This document shows, one piece after another, positions 7,822 through 17,109 of a DNA stretch of 64,000 bases (the stretch's first letter is position 1; every line of letters starts with the position of its first letter). The position numbers and the translations under genes were made by a program. The stretch covers positions 3,071,333 through 3,135,332 of the forward strand of contig NZ_CP042288.1 of the NCBI RefSeq assembly GCF_022559625.1, given 5' to 3'. This DNA is from Aquisalinus flavus (GTDB taxonomy: Bacteria > Pseudomonadota > Alphaproteobacteria > Caulobacterales > Parvularculaceae). The notes below the pieces were generated by a model that saw only the letters and a list, made by a program, of their open reading frames with translations, was not told the DNA's origin and ran no database searches.

Positions 7822-9696
7822 ATGGTTTTTCGTCATGATATCGCTGTCGCCAGCCTTGCTGGCCTGTGTGTCCTCGGGGCCGGGTTTGCCATCGCCAACC
7901 CGTCCGGGTTCCCCGGTGTGCGCCAGACCGGCGGAACCGGCACCGGCGCAGTCGTGATCAAGGATCTGCAAGCCGATGACACGATCCCCGACACAATCCG
8001 CCGGGCACCGGTCGCCGGAGCAGCCGAGGCGAGCATATCGGCACGGGCCGCAGATCAGGATCTCGTCGTTCTTGCCGCGTCCTCCGCACCCGGCGCGACC
8101 GATGCCGCCTTGCCGGCCGTCTTGTCAGCTGCCGTGCCTGCCGCCGCGGGCGACGCTACGGCAAACCCGCAGGCGCAGCCTGTTGCCGCATCGCCCGTCG
8201 AAAATGCAAGCCCGCTCGACGCATCGGGCACCGGTGCCGGCCAGGCAGCCGCCGCTGATCAGGCTGGCCAGACCTTTGGCTTCGACATCGTGATGAACAA
8301 GGCGCGCGCCCTGGCGGCGATGCCCTATGAGAAGTCCTCACAGCGCCTGCCGGCTTCCGTCGCCAATCTGGGATATGATGACTATCGCCGTATCCGTCCG
8401 CGTCCGCGCACGGCAGACTGGATCGATGGCAGCAGCAGCTTCCAGGTACAGTATTCGCCGCAAGGCTTCCTGTTCAAGGACCGTGTGCGGATCAATATGG
8501 TCGAGAACGGTATCTCGGTCGAGAAACGGTTCGACCCGTCCAAATTCAATTTCTACGACCTGCCACTGTCCGACGAGGACAAGGCGGCAATGGGCTTTGC
8601 CGGCTTGCGCCTGACGACGCCCTTGAACAGCGCCGGCAAGTATGACGAGTTCCTCTCCTTCCAGGGGGCAAGCTATTTCCGCGCCCTTGGGGCCGAGAAC
8701 CGTTACGGCATATCGGCGCGGGGCCTCGCGCTGTCGACGGCATCGCCGACCGGGGAGGAATTCCCTGTCTTCACCGAATTCTGGCTGGTGCGGCCGGAGC
8801 CAGGCAGCAATGAGGTGACGGTTTATGCTTTGCTCGACAGTGAAAGCATCGCCGGTGCCTATCGCTTCCGCGCACGGCCCGGCGCGACCACCGAGATTCA
8901 GGTCGACGCCTTTCTCTATCCCCGCCGGGACCTGAACCATGTCGGCATCGCGCCGCTGACCTCGATGTATGAATTCGGACCGCAGGATCCCTTGAAGGGG
9001 CGCGATGACTTCCGCCCGCGCGTGCACGACTCAGAGGGGTTGATGATCCGTCTGCGGAATGGTGAATGGGTCTGGCGTCCTCTGGTCAACCCGAACCAGC
9101 TGGAGATTTCGAGTTTCACCAGCGAAATGCCCTATGGCTATGGCCTGATGCAGCGCAATCGCGATTTCGACAATTACCAGGACCTCGAAGCACGGTATGA
9201 CCTGCGCCCCAGCCTGTGGATCGAACCGCGCAACGACTGGGGCCCCGGCCACCTTGCGCTGGTCGAAATTCCGAGTGCGAATGAGTTCAACGACAACATC
9301 GTCTCTTACTGGCGGCCGGATGCCCCGCTGAAGGGCGGCGGCGAGTATGAGTATAGCTACACCATGCACTGGGGGGACAACGCGCCGATCAAGCCGTCCT
9401 TTGCGCAGGTCGAGGCAACCCGCGTTGGCGTGCCGATCAACAATTCCGTCAACCGGCTGTTCGTGATCGATTTCGTGTCGGGCAATAACGCCTTGCTCGA
9501 CGGCGCTCAGATTCACGTGAGCTCGTCCGCGGGAACGGTCGAAGGCGTGACCCTGCAGGAGAACCCTGTCACCGGGGGGCGCCGCCTGACGTTCGAACTG
9601 AACTCGGGAGGCGCAAATGTCGCCGAATTGCGAGCGCTGCTCATGCGTGGCGGCAGCCCGGTCAGTGAAACCTGGCTCTACAGGTGGAGACGCTGA
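7822..9696 (+). CDS. opgG: Periplasmic glucan biosynthesis protein G with long Ala-rich linker
   Basis: This is the periplasmic glucan biosynthesis protein OpgG/MdoG, acting on osmoregulated glucans made by OpgH. From ATG 7822 it has 624 residues and a signal peptide ending at AIA-NPSG (about residue 26). GTG 7786 would add 12 residues and no clear ribosome site decides. The OpgG domain starts near residue 150 (FGFDIVMNKARALA) and runs to the end, with family segments such as YFRALG, EFPVFTEFW and ISSFTSEMPYGYGLMQR. The stretch between signal and domain, about 120 residues, is low-complexity and rich in Ala and Pro; E. coli OpgG (511 residues) lacks it. opgH follows with a stop/start overlap. 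Confidence 0.92.
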   Translation: MVFRHDIAVASLAGLCVLGAGFAIANPSGFPGVRQTGGTGTGAVVIKDLQADDTIPDTIRRAPVAGAAEASISARAADQDLVVLAASSAPGATDAALPAVLSAAVPAAAGDATANPQAQPVAASPVENASPLDASGTGAGQAAAADQAGQTFGFDIVMNKARALAAMPYEKSSQRLPASVANLGYDDYRRIRPRPRTADWIDGSSSFQVQYSPQGFLFKDRVRINMVENGISVEKRFDPSKFNFYDLPLSDEDKAAMGFAGLRLTTPLNSAGKYDEFLSFQGASYFRALGAENRYGISARGLALSTASPTGEEFPVFTEFWLVRPEPGSNEVTVYALLDSESIAGAYRFRARPGATTEIQVDAFLYPRRDLNHVGIAPLTSMYEFGPQDPLKGRDDFRPRVHDSEGLMIRLRNGEWVWRPLVNPNQLEISSFTSEMPYGYGLMQRNRDFDNYQDLEARYDLRPSLWIEPRNDWGPGHLALVEIPSANEFNDNIVSYWRPDAPLKGGGEYEYSYTMHWGDNAPIKPSFAQVEATRVGVPINNSVNRLFVIDFVSGNNALLDGAQIHVSSSAGTVEGVTLQENPVTGGRRLTFELNSGGANVAELRALLMRGGSPVSETWLYRWRR

Positions 9697-11831
9697 TGTC
9701 GGCAACGCCGTTCGATCCGCCGCGACCGCCCGAGGCCGCGCTGGCCATGCCGGCGCAGGATTTCGGCGCGCCGGGTGCCAGTGGCTATGCTGTCGCCGGG
9801 ACGAAGGGATCGAGTATCTGGCGCAAGGGGTTCGTCGGCGGTGCCGCGTCCACCCTGACCGCCTGGGGCGCGATGGACATGTACCGCGTCCTTGATGTCG
9901 GCGGCATGACCGCGCTGGAATGGGCGCTGCTCATCGTCTTTACCCTGAACATCGTATGGATCTGCTTCGCCTTTGTCAGCGCCACGATCGGTTTCCTGAC
10001 GCGGCTGGTCCAGATCCTGATAGACCGCGAATGGCGCGGCGATGCGCCGCTCAAGAGCCGCAACGTCGTCGCCTTCCCGATCTACAATGAAGATATCAGG
10101 CGCATTGCCGCGACGATCGAGACGATAGCCGCCGCCCTGCATGAGCGAGCCCCCGGCCATTTTGAGTGCTTTATCCTGTCCGATACGACGAATCCGGACA
10201 TTGCGCTGCTCGAGGAGGAAGCGTTCCTGCGGATCCGCCAGCGCCTGCCGGAAGGGGCGCGGGTCTTCTACCGCCGGCGCACCATCAACCGTGCACGTAA
10301 GTCCGGCAATGTCGAGGATTTCATCTCCCGCTGGGGCGGCCGCTACGACCACATGATCGTCTACGATGCCGACAGCTATATGGAGGCCGAGACGCTGATC
10401 GAGATGGCCCGGCGGATGGAGGCAGATCCCGGCGCGGGCCTGATCCAGACCGTGCCCAAGCTGATCGGGGCGACCACCGTGTTCGGGCGGGCGCAGCAAT
10501 TCGCTGCCAATCTCTACGGCCCCCTGCTGGGCACCGGCGTTGCCTGGTGGGCGCAGAAAGAAGGCAATTTCTGGGGCCATAACGCGATTATCAGGCTAAA
10601 GGCATTTGCCGCCGCCGCCGGCCTTCCGGCGCTGCCCGGCAAGGCGCCGTTTGGCGGCAATATTCTCAGCCACGACTTCGTCGAGGCAGCGCTGCTGCGC
10701 AAGGCCGGCTGGACGGTCAATATCGCCGCTGACCTGAAGGGCTCCTACGAGGAATGCCCGCCGACGATCATTGACCTGACAATCCGTGACCGGCGCTGGT
10801 GCCAGGGCAATCTTCAGCATGCGGCGGTCCTGATGCGTGGCCGCGACATCCCGTGGACCAATCGCCTGCACCTGATGATCGGCGTCATGTCCTATCTCGC
10901 CTCGCCGCTCTGGCTGCTGCTGATCATGGTCGGCATGGCGCTGTCGCTGCAGGGCAAGTTCCTGCAGCCCGAGTATTTTGGCGGCCAGATAACCCTGTTC
11001 CCGAACTGGCCGGTGATCGACTATGTTCGCGCCCTGACGCTGTTCGTCGCGACGATGGGCATCCTGTTTGCGCCCAAGATCTATGGCATGATCCTCGGCC
11101 TCGTGAATCCGCTCTGGCGACGCTCCGTCGGGCCGGTGAAGATAGTGCTTGGCGTGCTGACGGAAATGATCATTTCAATCCTTGTCGCCCCGATCCTGAT
11201 GGCGGCGCAGACCTCTGCCGTGTTTTCCATTCTTTCCGGGCGCGACACGGGCTGGGCACCGCAGCGGCGCGAAGGCGATGACTATTCGGTCGGTGATGTG
11301 ATGCGCCGTCATGGGCTGACCATGGCCTTCGGCGTCATACTGATCGTCTCCGCCTTCATCATCTCGCCGGTTTTCGCGGCGTGGCTGGCGCCTGCCGCCA
11401 TCGGCATGATCTTCGCCGGTCCGATTTCCCTGTGGACCGGCGCAGCGGGGCCGGGCAGGCGGTTTCGCAAGATCGGTCTCCTCTCCGTGCCGGAAGAAAA
11501 ATCGCTGCCGCCGGCCTATGCCGCGGCACAGGAGGCGCGGGCGGCCTATGGCGACCTGACCGCGCTGCGCTTCGACCAGATCATCGATAATCCTCCGGCC
11601 CTGGCGCGGCGCCAACCCCTGGTCGACATGCACTGGCACCTCGCCGACGGCCAGGTGCATGAGGCGCTCGCCCTCGCCCGGGCGCGGCTCGACTTCATCG
11701 CCGATACCGGCAAGGCCGTCGGCTTTCTCAGCCAGGGCGAGCGTATGGCCCTGCTGAACGATCCCGGCAGCCTGCAAATGCTGGCCGACCGTCTGAGCGC
11801 GGCCAGAAAGCTGCCCGCCACCGGCACCTGA
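9696..11831 (+). CDS. opgH: Membrane glucosyltransferase H for periplasmic glucans
   Basis: OpgH/MdoH polymerises glucose from UDP-glucose and passes the beta-glucan through the inner membrane. The 711-residue protein has membrane segments flanking a GT-2 domain. The acidic motif is YDADSY (about residue 227) and the QxxRW-type acceptor motif appears as DRRWCQGN (about 365). Several C-terminal membrane helices follow (about 395-590). ATG 9696 overlaps the opgG stop (TGATG) and has AGGTGGAG 7 bases upstream, so it is preferred over GTG 9684. Translational coupling with opgG fits their shared role in envelope osmotic adaptation. Confidence 0.95.
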   Translation: MSATPFDPPRPPEAALAMPAQDFGAPGASGYAVAGTKGSSIWRKGFVGGAASTLTAWGAMDMYRVLDVGGMTALEWALLIVFTLNIVWICFAFVSATIGFLTRLVQILIDREWRGDAPLKSRNVVAFPIYNEDIRRIAATIETIAAALHERAPGHFECFILSDTTNPDIALLEEEAFLRIRQRLPEGARVFYRRRTINRARKSGNVEDFISRWGGRYDHMIVYDADSYMEAETLIEMARRMEADPGAGLIQTVPKLIGATTVFGRAQQFAANLYGPLLGTGVAWWAQKEGNFWGHNAIIRLKAFAAAAGLPALPGKAPFGGNILSHDFVEAALLRKAGWTVNIAADLKGSYEECPPTIIDLTIRDRRWCQGNLQHAAVLMRGRDIPWTNRLHLMIGVMSYLASPLWLLLIMVGMALSLQGKFLQPEYFGGQITLFPNWPVIDYVRALTLFVATMGILFAPKIYGMILGLVNPLWRRSVGPVKIVLGVLTEMIISILVAPILMAAQTSAVFSILSGRDTGWAPQRREGDDYSVGDVMRRHGLTMAFGVILIVSAFIISPVFAAWLAPAAIGMIFAGPISLWTGAAGPGRRFRKIGLLSVPEEKSLPPAYAAAQEARAAYGDLTALRFDQIIDNPPALARRQPLVDMHWHLADGQVHEALALARARLDFIADTGKAVGFLSQGERMALLNDPGSLQMLADRLSAARKLPATGT

Positions 11832-11877
11832 CATTGCCTGTAGACGCCTGCGCCGGAGGGCGTATCCTGCGCAGCCG

Positions 11878-12306
11878 ATGATGCTCCTTCTCTATCTTGC
11901 GGGATCCGCGCTCGCTATCGGCCTGATCGCCCTGTTGATGCACCGGCTTGGCCACTCGGCCGAACATCAGTTCGCCGACGAGGCTGCCGCTCGCGACGCG
12001 TTTCTGGAAGAGTTCCCCGACGCCGGTGTCAGCCGCCTCGACCTCGGCGCCAATGGCCGGGCGGCGCTCCTCGAATTGCAGGACGGATATGGCCTGATCC
12101 GGGCCATGGGCCGGTTTTCACTGGCCCGCCAGTTCGCCCTGGCGGACATCGCCCGCCTCTCGCGCCGCGGGGCGTCGTTGCAACTGCGGCTGACCGATTA
12201 TGCCGACCCGGTCTTTGTGATAGACTTCGGTGACGAGACGACAGCGACGCGGTGGCAGAGCCTGTTGAGTTTCGACACGATCGGAACACGGGAAAAGACC
12301 GGATAG
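11878..12306 (+). CDS. Small membrane-anchored hypothetical protein
   Basis: I do not recognise this 142-residue protein. It starts with one hydrophobic helix (about residues 3-21), followed by a soluble domain with a pattern of short hydrophobic strands (LLELQDGYGLI, LQLRLTDYADPVFVIDF) that could be a small PH-like or beta-sandwich fold facing the cytoplasm. It lies 46 bases after opgH and ends 2 bases before the desaturase-family gene, so it is probably in the same transcript. The GGAGGG upstream is too far away to fix the start. Confidence 0.65.
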   Translation: MMLLLYLAGSALAIGLIALLMHRLGHSAEHQFADEAAARDAFLEEFPDAGVSRLDLGANGRAALLELQDGYGLIRAMGRFSLARQFALADIARLSRRGASLQLRLTDYADPVFVIDFGDETTATRWQSLLSFDTIGTREKTG

Positions 12307-12308
12307 AG

Positions 12309-13328
12309 ATGAATAATCTGACCGACATGCCTGACCTGCCGGATATTGCGAGCTATGCTGCGCCGATCTACGTCGCGCTGATCATCGCGGAGATCCTGTT
12401 CGTGCACCTTCGCCGGGTAAAGGGCAGCTATGAAACGCGCGATGCCTCGACCTCGATCGCGATGGGGCTCGGCAATGTCACGTCGGGGATTATTTTCGCG
12501 ACCACGGTCTATGCCGGCATCTTCGCTTTCTTCCTGTGGCTTTATCGTTTTGCCCCGGTGAAGTGGGAATTCGGCATTCTCTCCATGGTCGCCTGCTTCG
12601 TGCTCGACGATCTGAGATATTACTGGGTTCACCGCTTCAGCCACACGATCCGCTGGGGCTGGGCAGACCACGTGATCCACCACTCGTCGCAGCATTTCAA
12701 CCTGTCCACGGCGCTGCGCCAGCCCTGGTTCTCCTTCGCCAAGGGCTATTTCGTCTCGGTGATCCCGCTGGTGCTGCTCGGGTTCCATCCGGCGATGATC
12801 GCCTTTGCCGGGTCGATCAACCTGTTCTACCAGTTCTTCATTCATACCGAAGCGGTCGGCAAGATGCCGAAATGGGTCGAGGCGGTGATGAACACGCCGT
12901 CCCACCACCGGGTCCATCATGGCCGCAATGCGCGATATCTCGATTCAAACTATGCCGGGGTCTTCATCGTCTGGGACCGGCTGTTCGGCACCTTCGTCGA
13001 GGAGGATGAAACCCATCCGGTGCGCTACGGTATCGTGAAGAATATCGGCACCTACAATCCGCTCAGGGTCGCCACCCATGAATATGTCGGCATCTGGCGC
13101 GATGCGACGCTGCCCGGCCTCAGCCTGCAACAGCGGCTCGCCTATGTCTTCGCGCCGCCGGGCTGGAGCCATGATGGCAGCCGAAAGAGCTCTGCCGAAA
13201 TCAAGGCGGATTTCGTCCGCCGCAATCCGGACGAGGCGGGAAAGCCCGGTCTAGGGGGCTTCATCTCGACGGTTCCGGCTGCGGCGTCGGATATCCCGGA
13301 CCTGCCCTCCGAGCCGGCGTCCCGCTAG
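12309..13328 (+). CDS. Sterol desaturase / fatty acid hydroxylase family protein
   Basis: This 339-residue membrane protein belongs to the di-iron fatty acid hydroxylase superfamily. Membrane helices lie near residues 18-35, 55-80 and 90-110. Histidine-rich boxes that bind iron are visible: HRFSH (about 119), HVIHHSSQHFN (about 131-141) and HRVHHGRN (about 200). These proteins hydroxylate or desaturate lipids, carotenoids or hopanoid-type substrates; the substrate here is unknown. ATG 12309 fits a start in a tight operon with the preceding small protein; an earlier start at 12252 would overlap that gene by 55 bases. A strong palindrome follows the stop. Confidence 0.88.
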   Translation: MNNLTDMPDLPDIASYAAPIYVALIIAEILFVHLRRVKGSYETRDASTSIAMGLGNVTSGIIFATTVYAGIFAFFLWLYRFAPVKWEFGILSMVACFVLDDLRYYWVHRFSHTIRWGWADHVIHHSSQHFNLSTALRQPWFSFAKGYFVSVIPLVLLGFHPAMIAFAGSINLFYQFFIHTEAVGKMPKWVEAVMNTPSHHRVHHGRNARYLDSNYAGVFIVWDRLFGTFVEEDETHPVRYGIVKNIGTYNPLRVATHEYVGIWRDATLPGLSLQQRLAYVFAPPGWSHDGSRKSSAEIKADFVRRNPDEAGKPGLGGFISTVPAAASDIPDLPSEPASR

Positions 13329-13375
13329 ATCAACCTGCCTTCAAATGGAATCATTTGAAGGCAGGAAAGTTGATC
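13328..13375. repeat. Near-perfect palindrome after the desaturase gene
   Basis: A 14-bp perfect stem (13334-13347 with 13352-13365) closes over the tetraloop GAAT, with outer GATCAA/TTGATC arms (13328-13333 and 13370-13375). There is no T tract, so it looks more like an interspersed palindrome than a classic terminator. A diverged relative may lie at 25913-25960. Confidence 0.7.
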
Positions 13376-13388
13376 GCTTCCAAAGTGT

Positions 13389-13430
13389 TAGAGCAGCTCC
13401 TCTGCGTCCATCCAGACGCAGGCCGCTCTA
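13389..13430. repeat. Second palindrome, TAGAGC...GCTCTA
   Basis: Outer TAGAGC/GCTCTA arms and an inner CTGCGTC/GACGCAG stem (13402-13408 with 13415-13421) form a two-part hairpin. It lies upstream of the TonB-dependent receptor. TAGAGC ends are shared with the GTTTCC repeat at 44400-44465. Confidence 0.6.
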
Positions 13431-13610
13431 GGATTCATTAACCGTAAACGACCATCGCGATGACCAGAAAGTGTGAAGCTTTTTAGTCACACCTGACTGT
13501 GCATCTCGATGAAAGCAGCCCGTAGCTGCGGAGGGTACTTTGTAACAGTCTGTTTTTATGGCAATTTGACAGAAATTTGACGGTGCGATGAACGCACCCG
13601 GAGGAAACAA

Positions 13611-16214
13611 ATGAAAAACAGCAAAGCCCTGTTGATGGGCTCCAGCCTTCTCGTCGCTACTGCTATTGCCGCTTCGCCGGCGCTCGCCCAGGTCGACGAA
13701 ATCATCATCACCACCCAGAAGAAAGAATCCACCCTGCTAGATACGCCGGTTGCCGTCAGTGCGGTCAGCGCCGACCAGATCGAGAAGGCCCAGATCAACA
13801 ACATCCAGGACCTGCAGACGCTGACCCCGTCGCTGTCCGTTTACCAGCAGTCCGGTGCCGGCGTCGTCGGCTATGCGATCCGCGGTATCGGGACATCGTC
13901 CGACAATATTGGCCTCGAGCCGTCGGTCGGTGTCTTCGTCGACGGTGTCTACAAGTCGCGCCAGTCCGCCTCGATCAACGACTTCATCTCGCTCGAGCGC
14001 GTCGAGGTCATTCGCGGCCCGCAATCGACCCTGTATGGCCGCAACACGCCGGCCGGTGTCATCAGCTATACCACGCGCCTGCCGGCCAACGAGTTCGAGG
14101 CAATCGGCGAAGCGACGATCGGCAATTACAACAGCCGCATCCTCAAGGGCACGGTTTCCGGCCCGATCTCCGACACGGTCGGTTTCCGCGTCTCCGGCGT
14201 CCTGAACAAGCGCGACGGCTTCATCGACAACATCGAACAGGGCGAGGACGTCAACAATCGCGACCGGTTCAATCTGCGCGGCCAGCTCTATTTCGAGCCG
14301 AGCGACAATTTCTCCTTCCGCCTGATCGGCGAGCATGGCGAGATCGACGAGGATTGCTGCGCGGCGCCATTCTCCTACAACCTGCCGGCCAACGCCGCCG
14401 CTGTCGCTTTCCTTGGCGGTACTGTTCTTGACGACGAGGAAGAGCGCGAAGTGGCCTTCGATGGCGAGGTCAACACCATCCTGAAGACCAACGCCCTTTC
14501 CGGTACTGCGGAGTACCAGTTCGACAATGGCATCACGCTGACCTCGATCACTGCCTGGGATTCGCTCGAGGAAGACCGACGCATCGACCCGGACTTCACC
14601 AATCTGCGCACCTCCCGTCCGCGCCAGAACGTCAACGAGTATGATGTCTTCTCGCAGGAGATCCGTTTCGACGGCGAATTCGACCGCGCCCGCTGGCTGG
14701 CCGGGGCCTATTACTATTCGCAAGAGCTGTTCACGTCCCAGTCCCAGACCTATGGCGAGGACCTGCGTCCGTTTGCCGACCTGATCACCGCCAACGCACA
14801 GCTGCCCGGCGGGAGTGCGATCAGCTATGTCGAACTGTTCAATATGGAAGCGCCGGGTACCTATCTGGCTGCCGATGACGGCCTTGTCCTCGAGAGCTAT
14901 GATGTCGAGACCGACAGCTATTCCGCCTTCGGCCAGGTCGAGTTCGACGTGACCGACCGCCTGACGCTGACCGGTGGTCTGCGCGTCGGTACCGAAGAGA
15001 AGAGCTCGACCGGCAATATCAATGTCGATGACGAGTTCTCGGCGCTGACCGTTGACGACTTTGCCGCTGCCGGTAACCCGCTGCTCTTCCAAGAGGCTTT
15101 TGCCACGACATTCTTCGATGTCACGGGTCTGGCGCCGACACCGGCAAACATCGCTGCTTTCGGTGGCTCCAGCCCGACCAATGCTGCTATCCTGGGGCAG
15201 ATCCAAGCCGGCTCGCAGGCTTTTGCCAACGCCAACGACTCCGATCCGTCGGTCAACCCGCTGATCGGCCTGACGGCGTTGCAGTTCAACACGCCCGGCA
15301 CCGCGACGCCGCAGGAAGTCTCCGATGACTTCGTCTCCGGCACGCTGATCGCCGACTATGCGGTCACCGACAATCTGAACGTCTATGCCAGCTATGCCCG
15401 CGGCTTCAAGGCCGGTGGCATCAACGTCTCGTTCGTGGCCTATGCCGACAACGCCTCGTCCTCGCCGACCTTCGATCCGGAAATCACGACCAGCTACGAG
15501 CTTGGCCTGAAAACCCGCCTGTTCGACAACCGCATGACGCTGAACGCGGCCCTGTTTGACCAGAAGGTCGAGGACTACCAGGACAACACGTTCAACGGCC
15601 GCGCCTTCGTGCTGCAGAATGCCGGTGAAGTCGGCATCCAGGGGCTGGAACTGGAATCGGTCATCGCGCCGACCCCGAACCTGACCATCAATGCCGGCTG
15701 GACCCACCTGTTCAAGGCCGAGTATGAGGAATATCTGCGTGGTTCCTGCCCGGCTGTCGCCGCGCCGGAAAACGTCGCCTATCTGCAGGGCCGTCCGGAC
15801 AATGCCGAGACCGGCCTGTCGGCGCTCGACAACTGCATCATCAACGGCTTCCAGGATTCCTCCGGCCAGCCGCTGTCCGGTGCCCGCGAGGATGTCGCGT
15901 CGCTGTTCGCCACCTATGAAGGCGAAGCCGGCAATTATCCGTGGTTCATCCGCGGCGGTGCCTATCATTCGGGCGAAGTCCAGCTCGGCACCGACCAGGA
16001 TCCGCGCAAGATCGAGGACGCCGTGACCCTGTTCAATGGCTCGATCGGTTTTTCCACGCCGGATGAGCGCGTTGAAGTCATGCTCTGGGGCCGCAACCTG
16101 ACGGACGAGTATTACAATCAGGGTGCCTTTACCTCGGTCGGTGCACCGGGCAGCCTCAACGTCTATCCAGGTGATCCGCGGACCTTCGGCATCACGCTGC
16201 GCCTGAAGAACTAG
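13611..16214 (+). CDS. TonB-dependent outer-membrane receptor
   Basis: This 867-residue outer-membrane transporter has a clear signal peptide cleaved after ALA (about residue 26). A TonB-box-like VDEIIITTQ follows, then the plug domain (about 40-160, with VIRGPQSTLYGRNTPAGVI) and a 22-strand barrel ending in the aromatic/charged terminus (FGITLRLKN). GGAGG lies just before ATG 13611. The ligand is not evident; neighbours on the left handle glucosides, so a sugar or plant-derived compound is one possibility. An extracellular loop has a CC pair (EDCCAAP) and another two Cys near residue 710. A hairpin terminator follows. Confidence 0.93.
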   Translation: MKNSKALLMGSSLLVATAIAASPALAQVDEIIITTQKKESTLLDTPVAVSAVSADQIEKAQINNIQDLQTLTPSLSVYQQSGAGVVGYAIRGIGTSSDNIGLEPSVGVFVDGVYKSRQSASINDFISLERVEVIRGPQSTLYGRNTPAGVISYTTRLPANEFEAIGEATIGNYNSRILKGTVSGPISDTVGFRVSGVLNKRDGFIDNIEQGEDVNNRDRFNLRGQLYFEPSDNFSFRLIGEHGEIDEDCCAAPFSYNLPANAAAVAFLGGTVLDDEEEREVAFDGEVNTILKTNALSGTAEYQFDNGITLTSITAWDSLEEDRRIDPDFTNLRTSRPRQNVNEYDVFSQEIRFDGEFDRARWLAGAYYYSQELFTSQSQTYGEDLRPFADLITANAQLPGGSAISYVELFNMEAPGTYLAADDGLVLESYDVETDSYSAFGQVEFDVTDRLTLTGGLRVGTEEKSSTGNINVDDEFSALTVDDFAAAGNPLLFQEAFATTFFDVTGLAPTPANIAAFGGSSPTNAAILGQIQAGSQAFANANDSDPSVNPLIGLTALQFNTPGTATPQEVSDDFVSGTLIADYAVTDNLNVYASYARGFKAGGINVSFVAYADNASSSPTFDPEITTSYELGLKTRLFDNRMTLNAALFDQKVEDYQDNTFNGRAFVLQNAGEVGIQGLELESVIAPTPNLTINAGWTHLFKAEYEEYLRGSCPAVAAPENVAYLQGRPDNAETGLSALDNCIINGFQDSSGQPLSGAREDVASLFATYEGEAGNYPWFIRGGAYHSGEVQLGTDQDPRKIEDAVTLFNGSIGFSTPDERVEVMLWGRNLTDEYYNQGAFTSVGAPGSLNVYPGDPRTFGITLRLKN

Positions 16215-16290
16215 GGGCCTGAAGACCTAGAGAACTCTGACACGGAGCGGCTACCTTGTGGTGGCCAGCACTCCAGCAGAGGGGAATGAG

Positions 16291-16316
16291 CGGCGCGTTC
16301 CATGCGGGACGCGCCG
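16291..16316 (+). terminator. Terminator of the TonB-dependent receptor gene
   Basis: An 11-bp GC-rich stem (16291-16301 with 16306-16316, one G-T pair) closes over loop ATGC and is followed by TTCTGTATT. Confidence 0.65.
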
Positions 16317-16445
16317 TTCTGTATTACAGCCCCTGGCTGCCAGGCATATGTCGCGGGGCGCTGTCATTTTCCGGTGGCGCTTGTGGTTGCCGCAGGGAGC
16401 GACGCTGCCTAGATAGGATTGATCAACAAGACCAAGGGGCATTCC

Positions 16446-16754
16446 ATGGAAAATCTGATCGGCATGTTCGGCTTCATTCTCTACCGGCTTTCGGATCTGT
16501 TCATGCTGATCCTGCTGGTCTGGATCGTGCTGGGCTGGCTGCTCGCCTTCGGCGTGGTTTCCTGGCGCACGCCGCTGGTCTCCAGTGTCATGGGCTTTTG
16601 CGACGCGCTGATCGGCCCCTTGCTCAAGCCGATCAGGAAAATCATTCCGTCGATTGGCGGGCTCGATATTTCGCCGATCTTTCTGGTTATCGGCGTCGTG
16701 GCACTGCAAAATTATGTCTTCGCGCCGATGATGGTGATGGGCCGCGGTTACTAG
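16446..16754 (+). CDS. YggT family membrane protein
   Basis: This 102-residue inner-membrane protein has two hydrophobic blocks (about residues 8-40 and 68-95) and the conserved YggT core around RTPLVSSVMGF...PLLKPIRKIIPSIGGLDISPI. YggT proteins are implicated in envelope and osmotic functions; the biochemical role is not known. ATG 16446 with AAGGGG 6 bases upstream is preferred over TTG 16419. It precedes a DUF167/YggU gene, a pairing found in many bacteria. Confidence 0.9.
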   Translation: MENLIGMFGFILYRLSDLFMLILLVWIVLGWLLAFGVVSWRTPLVSSVMGFCDALIGPLLKPIRKIIPSIGGLDISPIFLVIGVVALQNYVFAPMMVMGRGY

Positions 16755-16806
16755 GGCCCGGCTTGCGCCTGCGCCCTAGCCGCAGACCCCACGGGCTGCC
16801 GCCATC

Positions 16807-17109
16807 ATGCCGATTGAAACCATCATCGCCGTCCGCGTCCAGCCGAACGCCTCCCGCGACGCGGTGGAGGGATTTGGCCCCGATGCCGCTGGCGCGCCGG
16901 TGCTGAGACTGCGCATTACCGCCGTGCCGGACAAGGGCAAGGCGAACAAGGCCGTCGTCAAGCTGCTCGCCGCCGCCACGGGCTTGCCGAAATCTGCCAT
17001 ATCGATTATCGCGGGCGACAAGTCACGATCAAAGACGGTCCGCTTCGAGGCATCGCCTGATACCGTGCGGACAGCACTTGAAAATGCCAGCAAGGAACAA
17101 GGCTCATGA
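16807..17109 (+). CDS. DUF167 (YggU) family protein
   Basis: This 100-residue protein belongs to the DUF167/YggU family, recognised from [12 protein letters not shown] near the start and the central [16 protein letters not shown] segment, followed by [15 protein letters not shown]. Its function is not established. The stop overlaps the folD start (ATGA), so the two are cotranslated. Confidence 0.9.
   Translation: MPIETIIAVRVQPNASRDAVEGFGPDAAGAPVLRLRITAVPDKGKANKAVVKLLAAATGLPKSAISIIAGDKSRSKTVRFEASPDTVRTALENASKEQGS

Noticed and set aside
13737..15968. A 743-codon open frame opposite the TonB-dependent receptor
   Set aside because: It is a complementary shadow without a ribosome site or family motifs; the receptor has signal peptide, plug and barrel.
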